A program made the position numbers and the translations under genes. A stretch of DNA of 64,000 nucleotides from Halovivax gelatinilyticus (GTDB lineage: Archaea > Halobacteriota > Halobacteria > Halobacteriales > Natrialbaceae). The DNA is taken from contig NZ_CP101322.1 in assembly GCF_024300625.1 (NCBI RefSeq), forward strand, positions 881,992 through 945,991, given 5' to 3'. This document shows, piece after piece, positions 1 through 8,934 of the stretch (its first letter is position 1; every line of letters begins with the position of its first letter). Below the pieces are notes generated by a model that was given only the letters and a program-made list of their open reading frames with translations, was not told where the DNA came from and did not search any database.

Positions 1-770
1 CGGAGCTCGAGGCCAGCTTTGACGCCGGGAGCGCCGTATGCACCGACCATTGCGCGGTTGAGCGGGGCGAGGTCGGCCTGGATGGAGGCCGCGGCGTGGA
101 CGTCGCCGTCGGCGTGACATCGTGCGAGTTCGACTGCCAGTTCGGGAACGACGTGCGCGAGTGCGAGGATCGCCCCGTCGACACCGACGTCGAGTCCCGA
201 GGCGGGGACGGCCCCGTTGCCAACCAGTACGTCGAACGACGCGTCGGCGGTGAGCCGAACCGCCCGCTGAAGGCGCGCGACGTTGCCCGAGGAGTCCTTT
301 ATCCCCGCGATGGCGTCGTGGTCGGCCAGCGTGGCGACCGTCTCCGGGTCGAGGACGACGTCGGTGTAGACGGGCACGCTGTAGAGATACAGCGGGATGG
401 GGCTCTCGTCGGCCAGATCGCGGTAGTAAGAGGCGAGCGTCGATTGGTCAGGGTCGTAGTACGATGGCGTGAGTACGAGCGCGGCATCTGCGCCCGCGGC
501 GTCGGCCGCCTCGGTTGCCGCGAGCGCCGGTTCGAACCCCTCGCGACCCGTCCCAGCCAGCACCGGGACGGTGGCCGCGTCGGCGACCGTTTCGACGACG
601 CGCCGGCGTTCGTTCGCCGAGAGCAGCGGCGCTTCACCGGTCGAGCCACAGGGAACGAGAAAGTCGACGCCGGTGGATTCGAGCCACGTTACGAGTGTTC
701 GCAGCCCAACGTGGTCGACGCGGTCGTCGCCGTCGAACGGCGTGACGATCGGGACGCCCATTCCGTTCAT
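1..770 (-). CDS. DapA/KDG-aldolase family lyase (3' end cut by window)
   Basis: At least 256 residues of a class I aldolase of the dihydrodipicolinate synthase superfamily; the C-terminus runs off the left edge. The N-terminus reads GVPIVTPFDG, followed by the family substrate motif GSTGEAP. The Schiff-base lysine sits in AGIKDSSGN (near 300-310). In haloarchaea this superfamily includes both lysine-pathway DapA and the 2-keto-3-deoxy(phospho)gluconate aldolase. The sequence alone does not decide between them, though the KDG kinase at 30.6 kb makes the sugar-acid role plausible. Start at 770 gives MNGMGVPI; an in-frame ATG at 761 is an equal alternative. Confidence 0.85.
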   Translation of the reverse strand, partial: MNGMGVPIVTPFDGDDRVDHVGLRTLVTWLESTGVDFLVPCGSTGEAPLLSANERRRVVETVADAATVPVLAGTGREGFEPALAATEAADAAGADAALVLTPSYYDPDQSTLASYYRDLADESPIPLYLYSVPVYTDVVLDPETVATLADHDAIAGIKDSSGNVARLQRAVRLTADASFDVLVGNGAVPASGLDVGVDGAILALAHVVPELAVELARCHADGDVHAAASIQADLAPLNRAMVGAYGAPGVKAGLEL

Positions 771-1045
771 GCGGGAGAGAGGGAGACGGCGGACAAAAAT
801 CCGCAGGGTAATTCGACGGCGAACCCGACCGATTTGACACGCACCGGGACCGCTGGCCGGGCTGAAATCGGTTCCGCCCAGTCCGTCGAAGCAGCGAGCG
901 TCGAGCGGTTGTCCCGTCGGTCGACCGATGCGGTCGTGAGGCCAGGGAGCCGGTCGACCAACACACGTAGTGGCGAGAGTCCAACACTCCTATCGATGTT
1001 GGAAGTGGGACTATCCCTTCGACTCCCATTGCTGGAGATAGCACA

Positions 1046-1348
1046 ATGACTGACACTGCATCGGATGTCACCGCGGTCTGTCGCGACGGGGAACTCACCA
1101 GTACGGTCGTCTCGGCGGTCGCCGAAGCGAAAGGCGTCGATCCGCTCGAACTGGAACCGCTTTACTCCTACGTAGACCCCGACGCGCTCAACCGCCTCTT
1201 CCGACCGTCAGATCGATCCACCTCGATCGAATTTCGGTTTCAGTTTGCCGACTGCGTGGTCGAGATCAGCGGCGACCGCGAGGTGACGGTGACACCGCCG
1301 GCCGCGGCGGACGAATCCAGATCGGCGGTCGTCTCGCACGCGGAGTGA
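1046..1348 (+). CDS. HalOD1 output-domain protein
   Basis: A 100-residue acidic protein matching the haloarchaeal HalOD1 output domain in shape: an N-terminal helix with VSAVAEAKGVDPLELEPLY, a DPDALNRLF turn, then beta strands ending in FQFADCVVEISGD. HalOD1 domains occur alone or at the end of two-component proteins and are thought to act as signalling outputs; the biochemical role is unknown. It faces the convergent PAS histidine kinase at 1501-3393, which may be a functional partner (inference only). Confidence 0.75.
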   Translation: MTDTASDVTAVCRDGELTSTVVSAVAEAKGVDPLELEPLYSYVDPDALNRLFRPSDRSTSIEFRFQFADCVVEISGDREVTVTPPAAADESRSAVVSHAE

Positions 1349-1500
1349 GTTCGATCCAGGTTCTTCGCCGGCCGATTTCGACGCGGTGACCGCACCCACC
1401 CTATCGGTAGACCGTCGATCTGCGGTGTGCTCGACAGCATTCCTCTCATCGACGAGACCGCAGTCTATCGCGCCGGTACGACCTCCGCGCTCGCCGTCAG

Positions 1501-3393
1501 CTACGATCGCTCGTCGACGGCGGGGAGCGTGACGTAAAACGTCGACCCCCCGCCGGGATCGGAGTCGACCCAGATTTCGCCGCCGTGACGCTCGACGATC
1601 CGGCGACAGAGCGCCAGACCGATCCCCGTCCCCTCGTGCTCTTCGAGCGTATGCAGTCGCTGAAAGAGTTCGAAGATGCGCGTCTGGTCGTCTGCGCCGA
1701 GACCGATCCCGTCGTCTTCGATCGAGACGAGACACTCCTCGCCCCGGTCTTCGGCTTCGATCCGAATCGTCGGCCGGTCCTCGCCGCTGTACTCGGCCGC
1801 GTTCTCGACGAGGTTTTGAAACAGCTGTCTGAGCTGCGTTCCGTCTCCCTCGACGTGGGGAAGCTCGTCGACGCGGACGTCGGCGTCGTCGAGTTGTAGC
1901 TGGAGGTCGGCGAGGACGTCGTCGACGACGGCGTTCAACTCGACGGGTTCGAGCGGCCTGCCCTGGGTCTCGATTCGCGAGTACGCCAGTAGCCCGTCGA
2001 TCATCTCGCGCATACGTCCGGCCCCGTCGACGGCGTACTCGATGAACTCCTGCGCCTCGTCGTCGAGGGCGTCCGCGTACCGGCGCTCGAGTAACGAGAG
2101 GTAGCTCGAGACCATGCGCAACGGCTCCTGGAGGTCGTGAGAGGCCGCGTAGGCGAACTGCTCGAGTCGCTCGTTCGACGCTTCGAGTTGCGCTTTCGCC
2201 TCCTCGAGGCGACGCTCGTGGGCCTTCCGTTCGGTGACGTCTCGAAAGTAGACGGAGACGCCGGTTTCGGAGGGGTATAGGTTGGCTTCGACCCAGCTGT
2301 CGATCCCCTCGACGTGGACTTCGAAGTGGGTCGGCTCCTGCGTCTCGAGGGCGTCGTGGAACGCCTCCCTGATCTCGGCCGATTCCGCCGCCTCCGGAAA
2401 GACCTTCCAGAGTTCTTCGCCGAGCAGTTGCGCTTCCGAGCGCTGGAGGATTTCACCGGCGCGCTCGTTGACGTGCGTGAAGCGAAAGGCCTCGTCGACG
2501 GCGAAAAAGGCGTCGGAGATGCGTCCGAATATCTCCTCGAGTTCGGATTCGAGCTCGCGCTGTCGGGATTTCAGCGGGGTGATGTCCTCGCCGGTCGTGA
2601 CGACGCGATCTACGTCCCCCTCGGCTTCGAGCGGCGCGGCGCTCACCCGGAGCCACCGGCGCTCGCCGTCGGGGAGTTCGACCTGAAGAACGTCGTCGTA
2701 GACGGCCTCTCCCGTCTCCAGCGCGCGGGCGAACGGGTGGTCTTCGAGCGAGAGTTCCTCGCCCGACTCGTCGAACACCGGTCGGTCGTCGGGCGAGTAC
2801 GTCGCCTCGTTCGCGATCTCCAGGATGTCCGCGAGCCGGTCGTTCATCCGCACGATTTCGCCGTCGGCGGTGAGCACCTGAATGCCGATGGGGCTGGTCT
2901 GGAAGATCTGTTCGACCAGCCGGCGCTCGCGTCCGAGTTCTCGCTCGCGCTCCGTGAGTCGTCGGGCGGTGCGCCTGTCGCTGGTGACGTCGCGGACGAT
3001 ACCGACCGTCCCCTCGAACGCGCCGTCTTCGAACAAAAGACTCGCGCGGAGTTCACAGTACAATTCGTCGTCATCGGCCGTTTCGACGGTGATTTCGAAG
3101 GTCTCGTCGATCGGCCGCTCGGCCGCGAGACGCAGCTCGATCGCCCGCTGGATTGCCTCGACGTCGGCGTCCGGGAGGATGATCGAGACGTGTTCGTCCA
3201 GGAGAGCCGACCGATCGTAGCCGGTCAACTCGCAGATGACGTCGTTGACCGCGACGAACCGCCCGTCGGCGTCTACCTGGTAGATCCCGTCGTCGACGGT
3301 GTTGACGAGCGTCCGATAGCGGGCGAGCGCGACGGACTCGTCGGCTGGCTCCCTCCAGAAGCCCGCATCCGCGTCACCCGATCGGTTAGTCAT
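1501..3393 (-). CDS. PAS-domain sensor histidine kinase
   Basis: A 630-residue cytoplasmic kinase without membrane segments. Three PAS domains occupy about residues 25-135, 155-270 and 285-400; the second and third carry PAC-type ends (VTTGEDITPLK, YFRDVTERK). A coiled linker leads to the HisKA box, with the phosphoacceptor H419 in ASHDLQEPLRM. The ATPase domain has an N box (NLVENAAEYS), a G1 box (DDGIGLG) and a G2 box (GTGIGLAL). It autophosphorylates and would pass phosphate to a separate receiver. The start overlaps the stop of the small membrane protein upstream (ATGA), so the two are co-transcribed. Confidence 0.92.
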   Translation of the reverse strand: MTNRSGDADAGFWREPADESVALARYRTLVNTVDDGIYQVDADGRFVAVNDVICELTGYDRSALLDEHVSIILPDADVEAIQRAIELRLAAERPIDETFEITVETADDDELYCELRASLLFEDGAFEGTVGIVRDVTSDRRTARRLTERERELGRERRLVEQIFQTSPIGIQVLTADGEIVRMNDRLADILEIANEATYSPDDRPVFDESGEELSLEDHPFARALETGEAVYDDVLQVELPDGERRWLRVSAAPLEAEGDVDRVVTTGEDITPLKSRQRELESELEEIFGRISDAFFAVDEAFRFTHVNERAGEILQRSEAQLLGEELWKVFPEAAESAEIREAFHDALETQEPTHFEVHVEGIDSWVEANLYPSETGVSVYFRDVTERKAHERRLEEAKAQLEASNERLEQFAYAASHDLQEPLRMVSSYLSLLERRYADALDDEAQEFIEYAVDGAGRMREMIDGLLAYSRIETQGRPLEPVELNAVVDDVLADLQLQLDDADVRVDELPHVEGDGTQLRQLFQNLVENAAEYSGEDRPTIRIEAEDRGEECLVSIEDDGIGLGADDQTRIFELFQRLHTLEEHEGTGIGLALCRRIVERHGGEIWVDSDPGGGSTFYVTLPAVDERS

Positions 3394-3680
3394 GTGTTAA
3401 CGTAGCACAGTAACGCAGTTAAATCTCCGGCCGGACGGCGGACGGTGAGGAACCGGCTACCGAACGGGCGTGTACGTGACGGTCCCGCTACCGCACCCCG
3501 CGTCTCGACCGCGAACACGAGCCGGTAGAACAGGTAAAACACGTAGCCAGCCACACCGACGATGGCGATCGGGAGGAGCAGTTGAGACGTGATCACCCCG
3601 ACGCCGATAGCGGCCAGCACGACGGCGAACAGAAGCAGTACCGAGTCAGGCAATTCGTACGTTACTGGAGGAGTCGACAT
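3390..3680 (-). CDS. Small membrane protein upstream of histidine kinase
   Basis: A 96-residue protein of unknown family. Residues about 12-50 form two adjacent hydrophobic segments (LLLFAVVLAAIGVGVITS and LPIAIVGVAGYVFYLFYRL), giving a helical hairpin. The C-terminal half is basic and probably cytoplasmic. Its stop overlaps the kinase start by four bases, so translational coupling is likely. It could anchor or modulate the soluble kinase, but nothing in the sequence proves this. Confidence 0.6.
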   Translation of the reverse strand: MSTPPVTYELPDSVLLLFAVVLAAIGVGVITSQLLLPIAIVGVAGYVFYLFYRLVFAVETRGAVAGPSRTRPFGSRFLTVRRPAGDLTALLCYVNT

Positions 3681-3789
3681 ATTTTGTCATACTCATCAGT
3701 ATACGAAGGTATTTCGTCGGGCGATGCCCTCGACCCGGCCTGCGGACTGGCACCAAAAAACGTATGACACGGGAGACGCGCCGCTTCAC

Positions 3790-4221
3790 ATGAACGTTCG
3801 GCGAGCGGTCGTCGGGGACTCCTGGAGGTCGGCCGGGCTCGGCGGCGCGCTGGTCCTGCTCGCCGTCGCCGCGAGCTTCGGGTACCTGTTTCTCATCGGG
3901 GCGATCGAGTCGTTCGTTCCGTCGGCGCTCGTCCTCGCCTCATTCGCCGTCCTCCCGGTCTTCGCGACCGGCGTCGTCGCCGTCTGCACCTACCGAGGCC
4001 AAGCGATCCTCTTCGGCTGGCTCGTCGGCGCCGCGGTCTTTTACGCTCCGTTTTTCGTCCTCGTCTACGACGCCGTCCGCAAGACCGGTCAGGGGACGCT
4101 CCTCGATCCGATCCTCGCGGGCACCGTCTGGAGCCTCGTCGCGTCGTTCGTCTTCTGTCTCGTCGGCGTGGTGATCGGCGGAGCCCTCAGACTGGTACCT
4201 CGCCGAACGCAGTGGATGTGA
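3790..4221 (+). CDS. Four-helix membrane protein (paralogue A)
   Basis: A 143-residue membrane protein with about four transmembrane segments. It carries the internal motif VCTYRGQAILFGWLVG, and an FVFCLVGVVIGG helix before a short basic tail. The same motifs, spacing and N-terminal style (RRAVVGD) recur in the protein at 4896-5336, so the two are paralogues with the HIT gene between them. No function can be assigned. The start chosen is the ATG at 3790, because the upstream part of the frame is proline-rich and not protein-like. Confidence 0.7.
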   Translation: MNVRRAVVGDSWRSAGLGGALVLLAVAASFGYLFLIGAIESFVPSALVLASFAVLPVFATGVVAVCTYRGQAILFGWLVGAAVFYAPFFVLVYDAVRKTGQGTLLDPILAGTVWSLVASFVFCLVGVVIGGALRLVPRRTQWM

Positions 4222-4278
4222 CGATCGCGAACGATCACGTTCGTGTTCGTCAGTGGGGCGGCTATCGACACCGCTCGA

Positions 4279-4701
4279 TCACAGTTCGTCCCTGATCGCG
4301 TCGGCGATCGAGGCTCGTTCCGACTCGTCGAGACCGTCTTCGAGCAGCGAGTGGTACTCGACGAGCGTGCCGTCGTCGTCGAACCGCGGGATGACGTGCC
4401 AGTGGACGTGAGCCACCTCCTGACCCGCTTCCGGCCCGTTGTTCAAGACGATCGTCGTCGCGTCGGCGCCGACCGCCCGCTCGATCGCCGGAACGAGTTC
4501 GTACAGCGTCGAAAGCAGGGCCGACGCCTCCTCGGGTGGCATCTCCTGCAGCCGCCGGTACGGCGAGTTCGGTACGACGAGCGTGTGTCCCGGCGCAACC
4601 GGGTTCGCATCCAGAAACGCGCTAGCCGTCCCGTCGGCGTAGATCGTCTCGCTCGGGAGGTCACCCGCGACGATCCGGGTGAAGACGGTCTCGTCGGTCA
4701 T
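4279..4701 (-). CDS. HIT family nucleotide hydrolase
   Basis: A 140-residue histidine-triad protein. The N-terminus (FTRIVAGDLP, then AFLDANPVAPGHTLVVP) is typical of the HINT/Fhit-like branch. The catalytic triad reads HVHWHVIP near residue 100. HIT enzymes hydrolyse AMP-linked or dinucleoside phosphate compounds through a covalent nucleotidyl-histidine. The ATG at 4701 is preferred, since residues encoded further upstream do not belong to the fold. It is encoded opposite to its two membrane-protein neighbours. Confidence 0.92.
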   Translation of the reverse strand: MTDETVFTRIVAGDLPSETIYADGTASAFLDANPVAPGHTLVVPNSPYRRLQEMPPEEASALLSTLYELVPAIERAVGADATTIVLNNGPEAGQEVAHVHWHVIPRFDDDGTLVEYHSLLEDGLDESERASIADAIRDEL

Positions 4702-4895
4702 GACACCGTCTCGGTGGGTGACCACCAAAACGTTTTCTCGGAGAGACTCGGACCGGTCGGCCGCGTCGGGCAATCGACGGACGTCTCCGCCCGGCGTTGG
4801 CGAGGACACCGCCGTCGGTCGAACCAGCCGACGGGATAGCGAACCAACATTCGCCGGGACCGATTCCTTATACGCGTTCGGTGAAGGGATAGCCC

Positions 4896-5336
4896 GTGAC
4901 ATATCGCCGAGCCCTCGTCGGCGACGACGACTTTCCGAGCGGCCTCGCCGTGGCGGTCGTTCTCCTGACGGTCGTCGGTAGCTTCGCCCACGTCATTTTC
5001 ACCGCCGTCGTCGAGTCACTCGCTCCGGCGACGATCGACGCGCTCCTCTTCGCCGCCCCCGCGGTCGTCGCGGTCGTCGCCGTGGCCGTCTGCACCTACA
5101 GGGGGCAGGGTATCCTCTTCGGCTGGCTCGTCGGCGTCGCGATGTTCTACGCCCCGTTTTACCTGCTCATCCGCGGCATGGCCGACGACAGCGGCGCCAG
5201 TTCGTTCGTCGAACCGCTCTTTGGCGCCCTCCTGTGGGGCTTCGTCTTCTCCTTCGCGTTCTGTCTCGCCGGGCTGATCGTCGGCGGAAGCCTTCGACTG
5301 ATCACCCGTAGTGCCGATCCGGAGTTCGAATCGTGA
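4896..5336 (+). CDS. Four-helix membrane protein (paralogue B)
   Basis: A 146-residue membrane protein starting at GTG 4896 (VTYRRALVGDD). It shares VCTYRGQGILFGWLVGVAMFYAPF and the FAFCLAGLIVGGSLRL helix with the 3790-4221 protein, and is clearly its paralogue. Four hydrophobic segments are visible. The family appears restricted to haloarchaea as far as can be judged from the sequence; function unknown. The pair probably arose by local duplication. Confidence 0.7.
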   Translation: MTYRRALVGDDDFPSGLAVAVVLLTVVGSFAHVIFTAVVESLAPATIDALLFAAPAVVAVVAVAVCTYRGQGILFGWLVGVAMFYAPFYLLIRGMADDSGASSFVEPLFGALLWGFVFSFAFCLAGLIVGGSLRLITRSADPEFES

Positions 5337-5352
5337 CGCGACCGACGGGATC

Positions 5353-6171
5353 TCAGGCGTCGTCGGTCCGAACCTTCGTCGTCGCCCGAACGAACTGGTA
5401 GGCGGTCGGCACGTCCGCCGCTTCGTGGACGACGGTCCGAGCGTCCTCGTCGCGTTCGACGCCAGGCCAGAGCGTCGCGATATCGGCGTACGACGCCCGC
5501 GCATACTCGACTTCGACGGTCAGCGGGAGTTCCACCGGAACCGGTGTGGACGGGTCCGTCGGTGGGTCAGCCGTGACGGCCGCCGCCGTTTCGCGAATCT
5601 CCTCGCGGACGGCGTCTGGGTGGCGACAGACGGCGCTCGACCAGCCCCGTCCCGTCTTCGTCGTCACGTACGCGGCCGACGGGAGTCGATCGGCGACCGT
5701 CTCGCCGAGTCGGTCGTCGCCCGTCACGAATCCGACGGGAATCGAACGGGCTGCGAGCAGGACGGCGTTGAGCTCGAACTCGCCGACAGACCGACCGTTC
5801 AGGCGGACGTCGGCGATCGAGCCGGTGAACGTGTGTTCGAGGAAGCCGCCGGTCCCCGGTCGGTCGTGATACCCCACGAGGAAGGCGAGGTCGGTTTCGG
5901 CGGTGGCCCCGTCGACCATGCCGAACGGACGCGGGCCACCCCGAAGAAGCGAGGCGCGCTCGTGGAGTTCGTCGGGCGGGATGGTTCGCTTATCGCCGTG
6001 AGAATCGGCGACGAGCACCGACGCGTCGGGCGCCGCCTCGAGGACGCCGCGTATCGCCGCGTTGACGTCGTCGACCATCGCGGATCGGGCCGCCGGCGTC
6101 GACTCGTCATCGCCCAGCCAGCCGCTCACCCCCTCGATATCGGCGCTTACGAAGACGGAGAGGTCGCTCAT
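5353..6171 (-). CDS. M55 D-aminopeptidase (DppA-like)
   Basis: A 272-residue zinc peptidase of family M55. The N-terminal FVSADIEGVSGW holds the first Asp and Glu zinc ligands. Further ligands fit the histidines of ADSHGD and VGYHDRP and the glutamate of VGEFELNA. DppA-type enzymes cleave D-Ala peptides or other small peptides and form rings of subunits. The ATG at 6171 begins directly at the conserved strand. Convergent with the membrane protein at 4896-5336, 16 bases apart. Confidence 0.9.
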   Translation of the reverse strand: MSDLSVFVSADIEGVSGWLGDDESTPAARSAMVDDVNAAIRGVLEAAPDASVLVADSHGDKRTIPPDELHERASLLRGGPRPFGMVDGATAETDLAFLVGYHDRPGTGGFLEHTFTGSIADVRLNGRSVGEFELNAVLLAARSIPVGFVTGDDRLGETVADRLPSAAYVTTKTGRGWSSAVCRHPDAVREEIRETAAAVTADPPTDPSTPVPVELPLTVEVEYARASYADIATLWPGVERDEDARTVVHEAADVPTAYQFVRATTKVRTDDA

Positions 6172-6268
6172 ACGTTCGGGTGCTCTCGGCCGGACGATCA
6201 TAATACCGAGGGCGAGCAAGTGTGAACCCACACGTGGTTATTTGGGCAACGACACCAATTGACAACCG

Positions 6269-7846
6269 ATGAATGCATCGACGGGATCGGTGTTCGACGA
6301 GACTCGGTTCTCGGCCGATCGGCTCGGGTCACTCGGCGGCGCGACCGGATCGACGGACGAACGTCTTCGGGTCCGAACGCCGATCACCGACGAGGAGATC
6401 GGGACGGTGGCGTCTTTCCAGCCCGACGACGTCGAGCGTGCCGTCGAGCGCGTCCGCGAACGCCAGCCGGCGTGGGAGGCGATGGGAATTCAAACCCGTG
6501 CGGAAATCGTCGACCGATTCGGCGACCTGGTGTCGAACCGACGAGCGCAATTGCTCGATCTCGTCCAGCTAGAGACGGGGAAAACGCGCCAGCACGCGCT
6601 CGAGGAGGTCCTCGACATCGTGCTAACGGCTTCGTACTATGGGGCGGCGGGGCCGAAACTATTCGGCGACGAACGACGACGGGGAGCGATTCCCGGAGCG
6701 AGCGACGCCGTCGTGACCTACGATCCGGTCGGCGTCGTGGGCGTGATCGCGCCGTGGAACTATCCGTTGACGCTCTCGATGACCGACGCGATTCCCGCGT
6801 TACTCGCGGGCAACGCCGTCGTCTGCAAACCCGACGAGCGGACGCCCTACACCGCGTTGGCGGTCGCGTCGTTGCTCGAGGAAGCCGGCGTACCCGACGG
6901 CCTCGTCCGGGTCGTCACCGGTGACGGATCGACCGTCGGTCCCTCCCTGATAGACGCCGTCGACTACGTCGCGTTCACCGGCGGGACCGAGACGGGTCGG
7001 ACGGTCGCCGAGCGAGCGGGCCGGAACCTGATCGGCTGCTCGCTCGAACTCGGCGGCAAGAACCCGCTGCTCGTGCTCGACGACGCGGACGTCGAAGTCG
7101 CCGCGCGCGGTGCGGTCAAGGGAGCGTTCACCAACGCCGGGCAACTCTGCCTCGCGCCGGAACGCGTGTACGTTCACGAGGATCGCTACGAGGCGTTTCT
7201 CGACGCGTTCGTCGGCGAAACGCGGGCGCTCACGCTCGGCTGTTCGTTCGAATACGGCCCGGACGTCGGGTCGCTGATCGACGGCGCACACGCTGAACGC
7301 GTCGGCACGTCCGTCGATGAGGCGAGAGATAGCGGCGCGTCCGTTCTCACCGGCGGACGACGCCGCCGGGACGTCGGACCGTTCGTCTACGAGCCGACGA
7401 TCGTGACCGACGTCGACGCCGATTGTCCGCTCGCGAGCGAGGAGACCTTCGGACCGGTCGTCTCCGTGAGTCCGGTTTCGAGCGTCGACGAAGCCGTCGA
7501 TCGGGCGAACGACTCGGCGTACGGGTTGAACGCGAGTGTCTGGACTGGCAACGTCGAACGAGGGCGCGAAATCGCCCGGCAGATCGACTGTGGCACCGTC
7601 TGTATCAACGATCCCTACACGGTCGGATGGGCCGCCGTCGACGCACCGATGGGCGGCGTCGGCGATTCCGGTCTGGGCCGTCGCCACGGACCCGAAGGAT
7701 TCGATCGATTCGTCGAGTCCAGAACGATCGCGACCGCCCGCTACGGCCCGCTCGAACCGCCGGCGAGTCTATCGAATCGCACGGCCGCCCGGTTGCTCGC
7801 GGTACTGACCGGCGTCCAACGACGGATCGTCAGGTGGCGGTCGTGA
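6269..7846 (+). CDS. NAD(P)-dependent aldehyde dehydrogenase
   Basis: A 525-residue enzyme of the aldehyde dehydrogenase superfamily, closest in style to succinate-semialdehyde dehydrogenases. The general base is E260 (LELGGKNP) and the catalytic cysteine C294 (FTNAGQLC). The NAD-site motif APWNYPL and the C-terminal SSVDEAVDRANDSAYGLNA are present. The natural aldehyde cannot be told. Its stop overlaps the start of the following SDR gene (GTGA), so an aldehyde/alcohol or acyl substrate may be shared between the two enzymes. Confidence 0.9.
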   Translation: MNASTGSVFDETRFSADRLGSLGGATGSTDERLRVRTPITDEEIGTVASFQPDDVERAVERVRERQPAWEAMGIQTRAEIVDRFGDLVSNRRAQLLDLVQLETGKTRQHALEEVLDIVLTASYYGAAGPKLFGDERRRGAIPGASDAVVTYDPVGVVGVIAPWNYPLTLSMTDAIPALLAGNAVVCKPDERTPYTALAVASLLEEAGVPDGLVRVVTGDGSTVGPSLIDAVDYVAFTGGTETGRTVAERAGRNLIGCSLELGGKNPLLVLDDADVEVAARGAVKGAFTNAGQLCLAPERVYVHEDRYEAFLDAFVGETRALTLGCSFEYGPDVGSLIDGAHAERVGTSVDEARDSGASVLTGGRRRRDVGPFVYEPTIVTDVDADCPLASEETFGPVVSVSPVSSVDEAVDRANDSAYGLNASVWTGNVERGREIARQIDCGTVCINDPYTVGWAAVDAPMGGVGDSGLGRRHGPEGFDRFVESRTIATARYGPLEPPASLSNRTAARLLAVLTGVQRRIVRWRS

Positions 7847-8934
7847 CCCGCCCGATCGTCCTGCTCACCGGGTTTCCGGGGTTTCTCGGGTCGGCGCTAC
7901 TCGAGCGACTCCTCGCCAGGGGTGACGGGCCCGTAGCCTGTCTGGTCCAGCCGGCCTACCGCGACGTCGCACGACGACGCGCCCGCAGAATCGAACGCAG
8001 GCTCGGGGTCGATGCGGACGACCGACAGATCCACCTCTACGAGGGTGACATCACGCGACCCGATCTCGGTCTCGGGACGAACCAGGCGGCACTCGAAGAC
8101 GTCACGGCGTGTTATCACCTCGCCGCGGTGTACGATCTCGGCGTCGAGCGCAGCCTCGCCGAAGCGGTCAACGTCCGCGGCACCGAACACGTTCTCGCCG
8201 TCGCCGATTCCCTCGACGTCGATCGGTTTCACTACGTCAGTACCTGTTACGTGAGCGGTCGATACGACGGCGTGTTCACCGAGTCACACCTCCGGGAAGA
8301 CCAGTCGTTCAACAACCACTACGAGGCGACGAAGTACCGCGCCGAAGTCGCGGTCCAGGACCGAATTGCTGATGGATTTCCGGCGACCGTCTATCGACCC
8401 GCGATCGTCGTCGGCGACAGTCGTACCGGCGAAACGGACAAATTCGACGGGCCGTACAACCTGCTTCGGTTGCTGTTCGCCCAGCCGCGTTGGCTCTCGG
8501 CGACGTTCACGCTTTCTGGGTCGAGCGGGGCCGAGTTGAACGTGGTGCCACGCGACTTCGTCGTCGACGCGATCGCCGCCCTCAGCGATCGCACCGACAC
8601 CGTCGGGGAGACCTACCAGCTCTGTGATCCCTCACCGCTTTCGGTACCGCAGTTCGTCGACGCGCTCGCCGACGCGACCGAACACCGAACCATCCGGCTC
8701 CCGACGACGCGTCGAATCGCGACGACGGCGCTCCGGGCGCTCGAACGGGCGTCGTTCGATATCGAGCCGGAGACGGTGGCGTACCTCGATCACCCGACGC
8801 GGTACGCGTGTCCGAAGACGACGCGTACCCTCGCCGAAGAAGGCCTCGAAGCGCCGGCGTTTCGGTCGTACGTCGATCAGATCGTCGCGTACGCTCGGGA
8901 CTCACTCACCACCGACGGGACGCAGGTGAACTGA
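7843..8934 (+). CDS. Extended SDR / male-sterility-type NAD-binding oxidoreductase
   Basis: A 363-residue Rossmann protein starting at GTG 7843, overlapping the dehydrogenase stop. The dinucleotide motif is TGFPGFLG near the N-terminus. The active-site YxxxK reads YEATKYRAE, with a serine in HYVSTCYVSG upstream. The fold resembles the NAD-binding domain of fatty acyl reductases and nucleoside-diphosphate-sugar epimerases; the GDIT and YHLAAVYDL segments fit the former. With the upstream aldehyde dehydrogenase it may interconvert acyl, aldehyde and alcohol groups (inference). The last 29 bases overlap the convergent gene. Confidence 0.85.
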   Translation: MTRPIVLLTGFPGFLGSALLERLLARGDGPVACLVQPAYRDVARRRARRIERRLGVDADDRQIHLYEGDITRPDLGLGTNQAALEDVTACYHLAAVYDLGVERSLAEAVNVRGTEHVLAVADSLDVDRFHYVSTCYVSGRYDGVFTESHLREDQSFNNHYEATKYRAEVAVQDRIADGFPATVYRPAIVVGDSRTGETDKFDGPYNLLRLLFAQPRWLSATFTLSGSSGAELNVVPRDFVVDAIAALSDRTDTVGETYQLCDPSPLSVPQFVDALADATEHRTIRLPTTRRIATTALRALERASFDIEPETVAYLDHPTRYACPKTTRTLAEEGLEAPAFRSYVDQIVAYARDSLTTDGTQVN

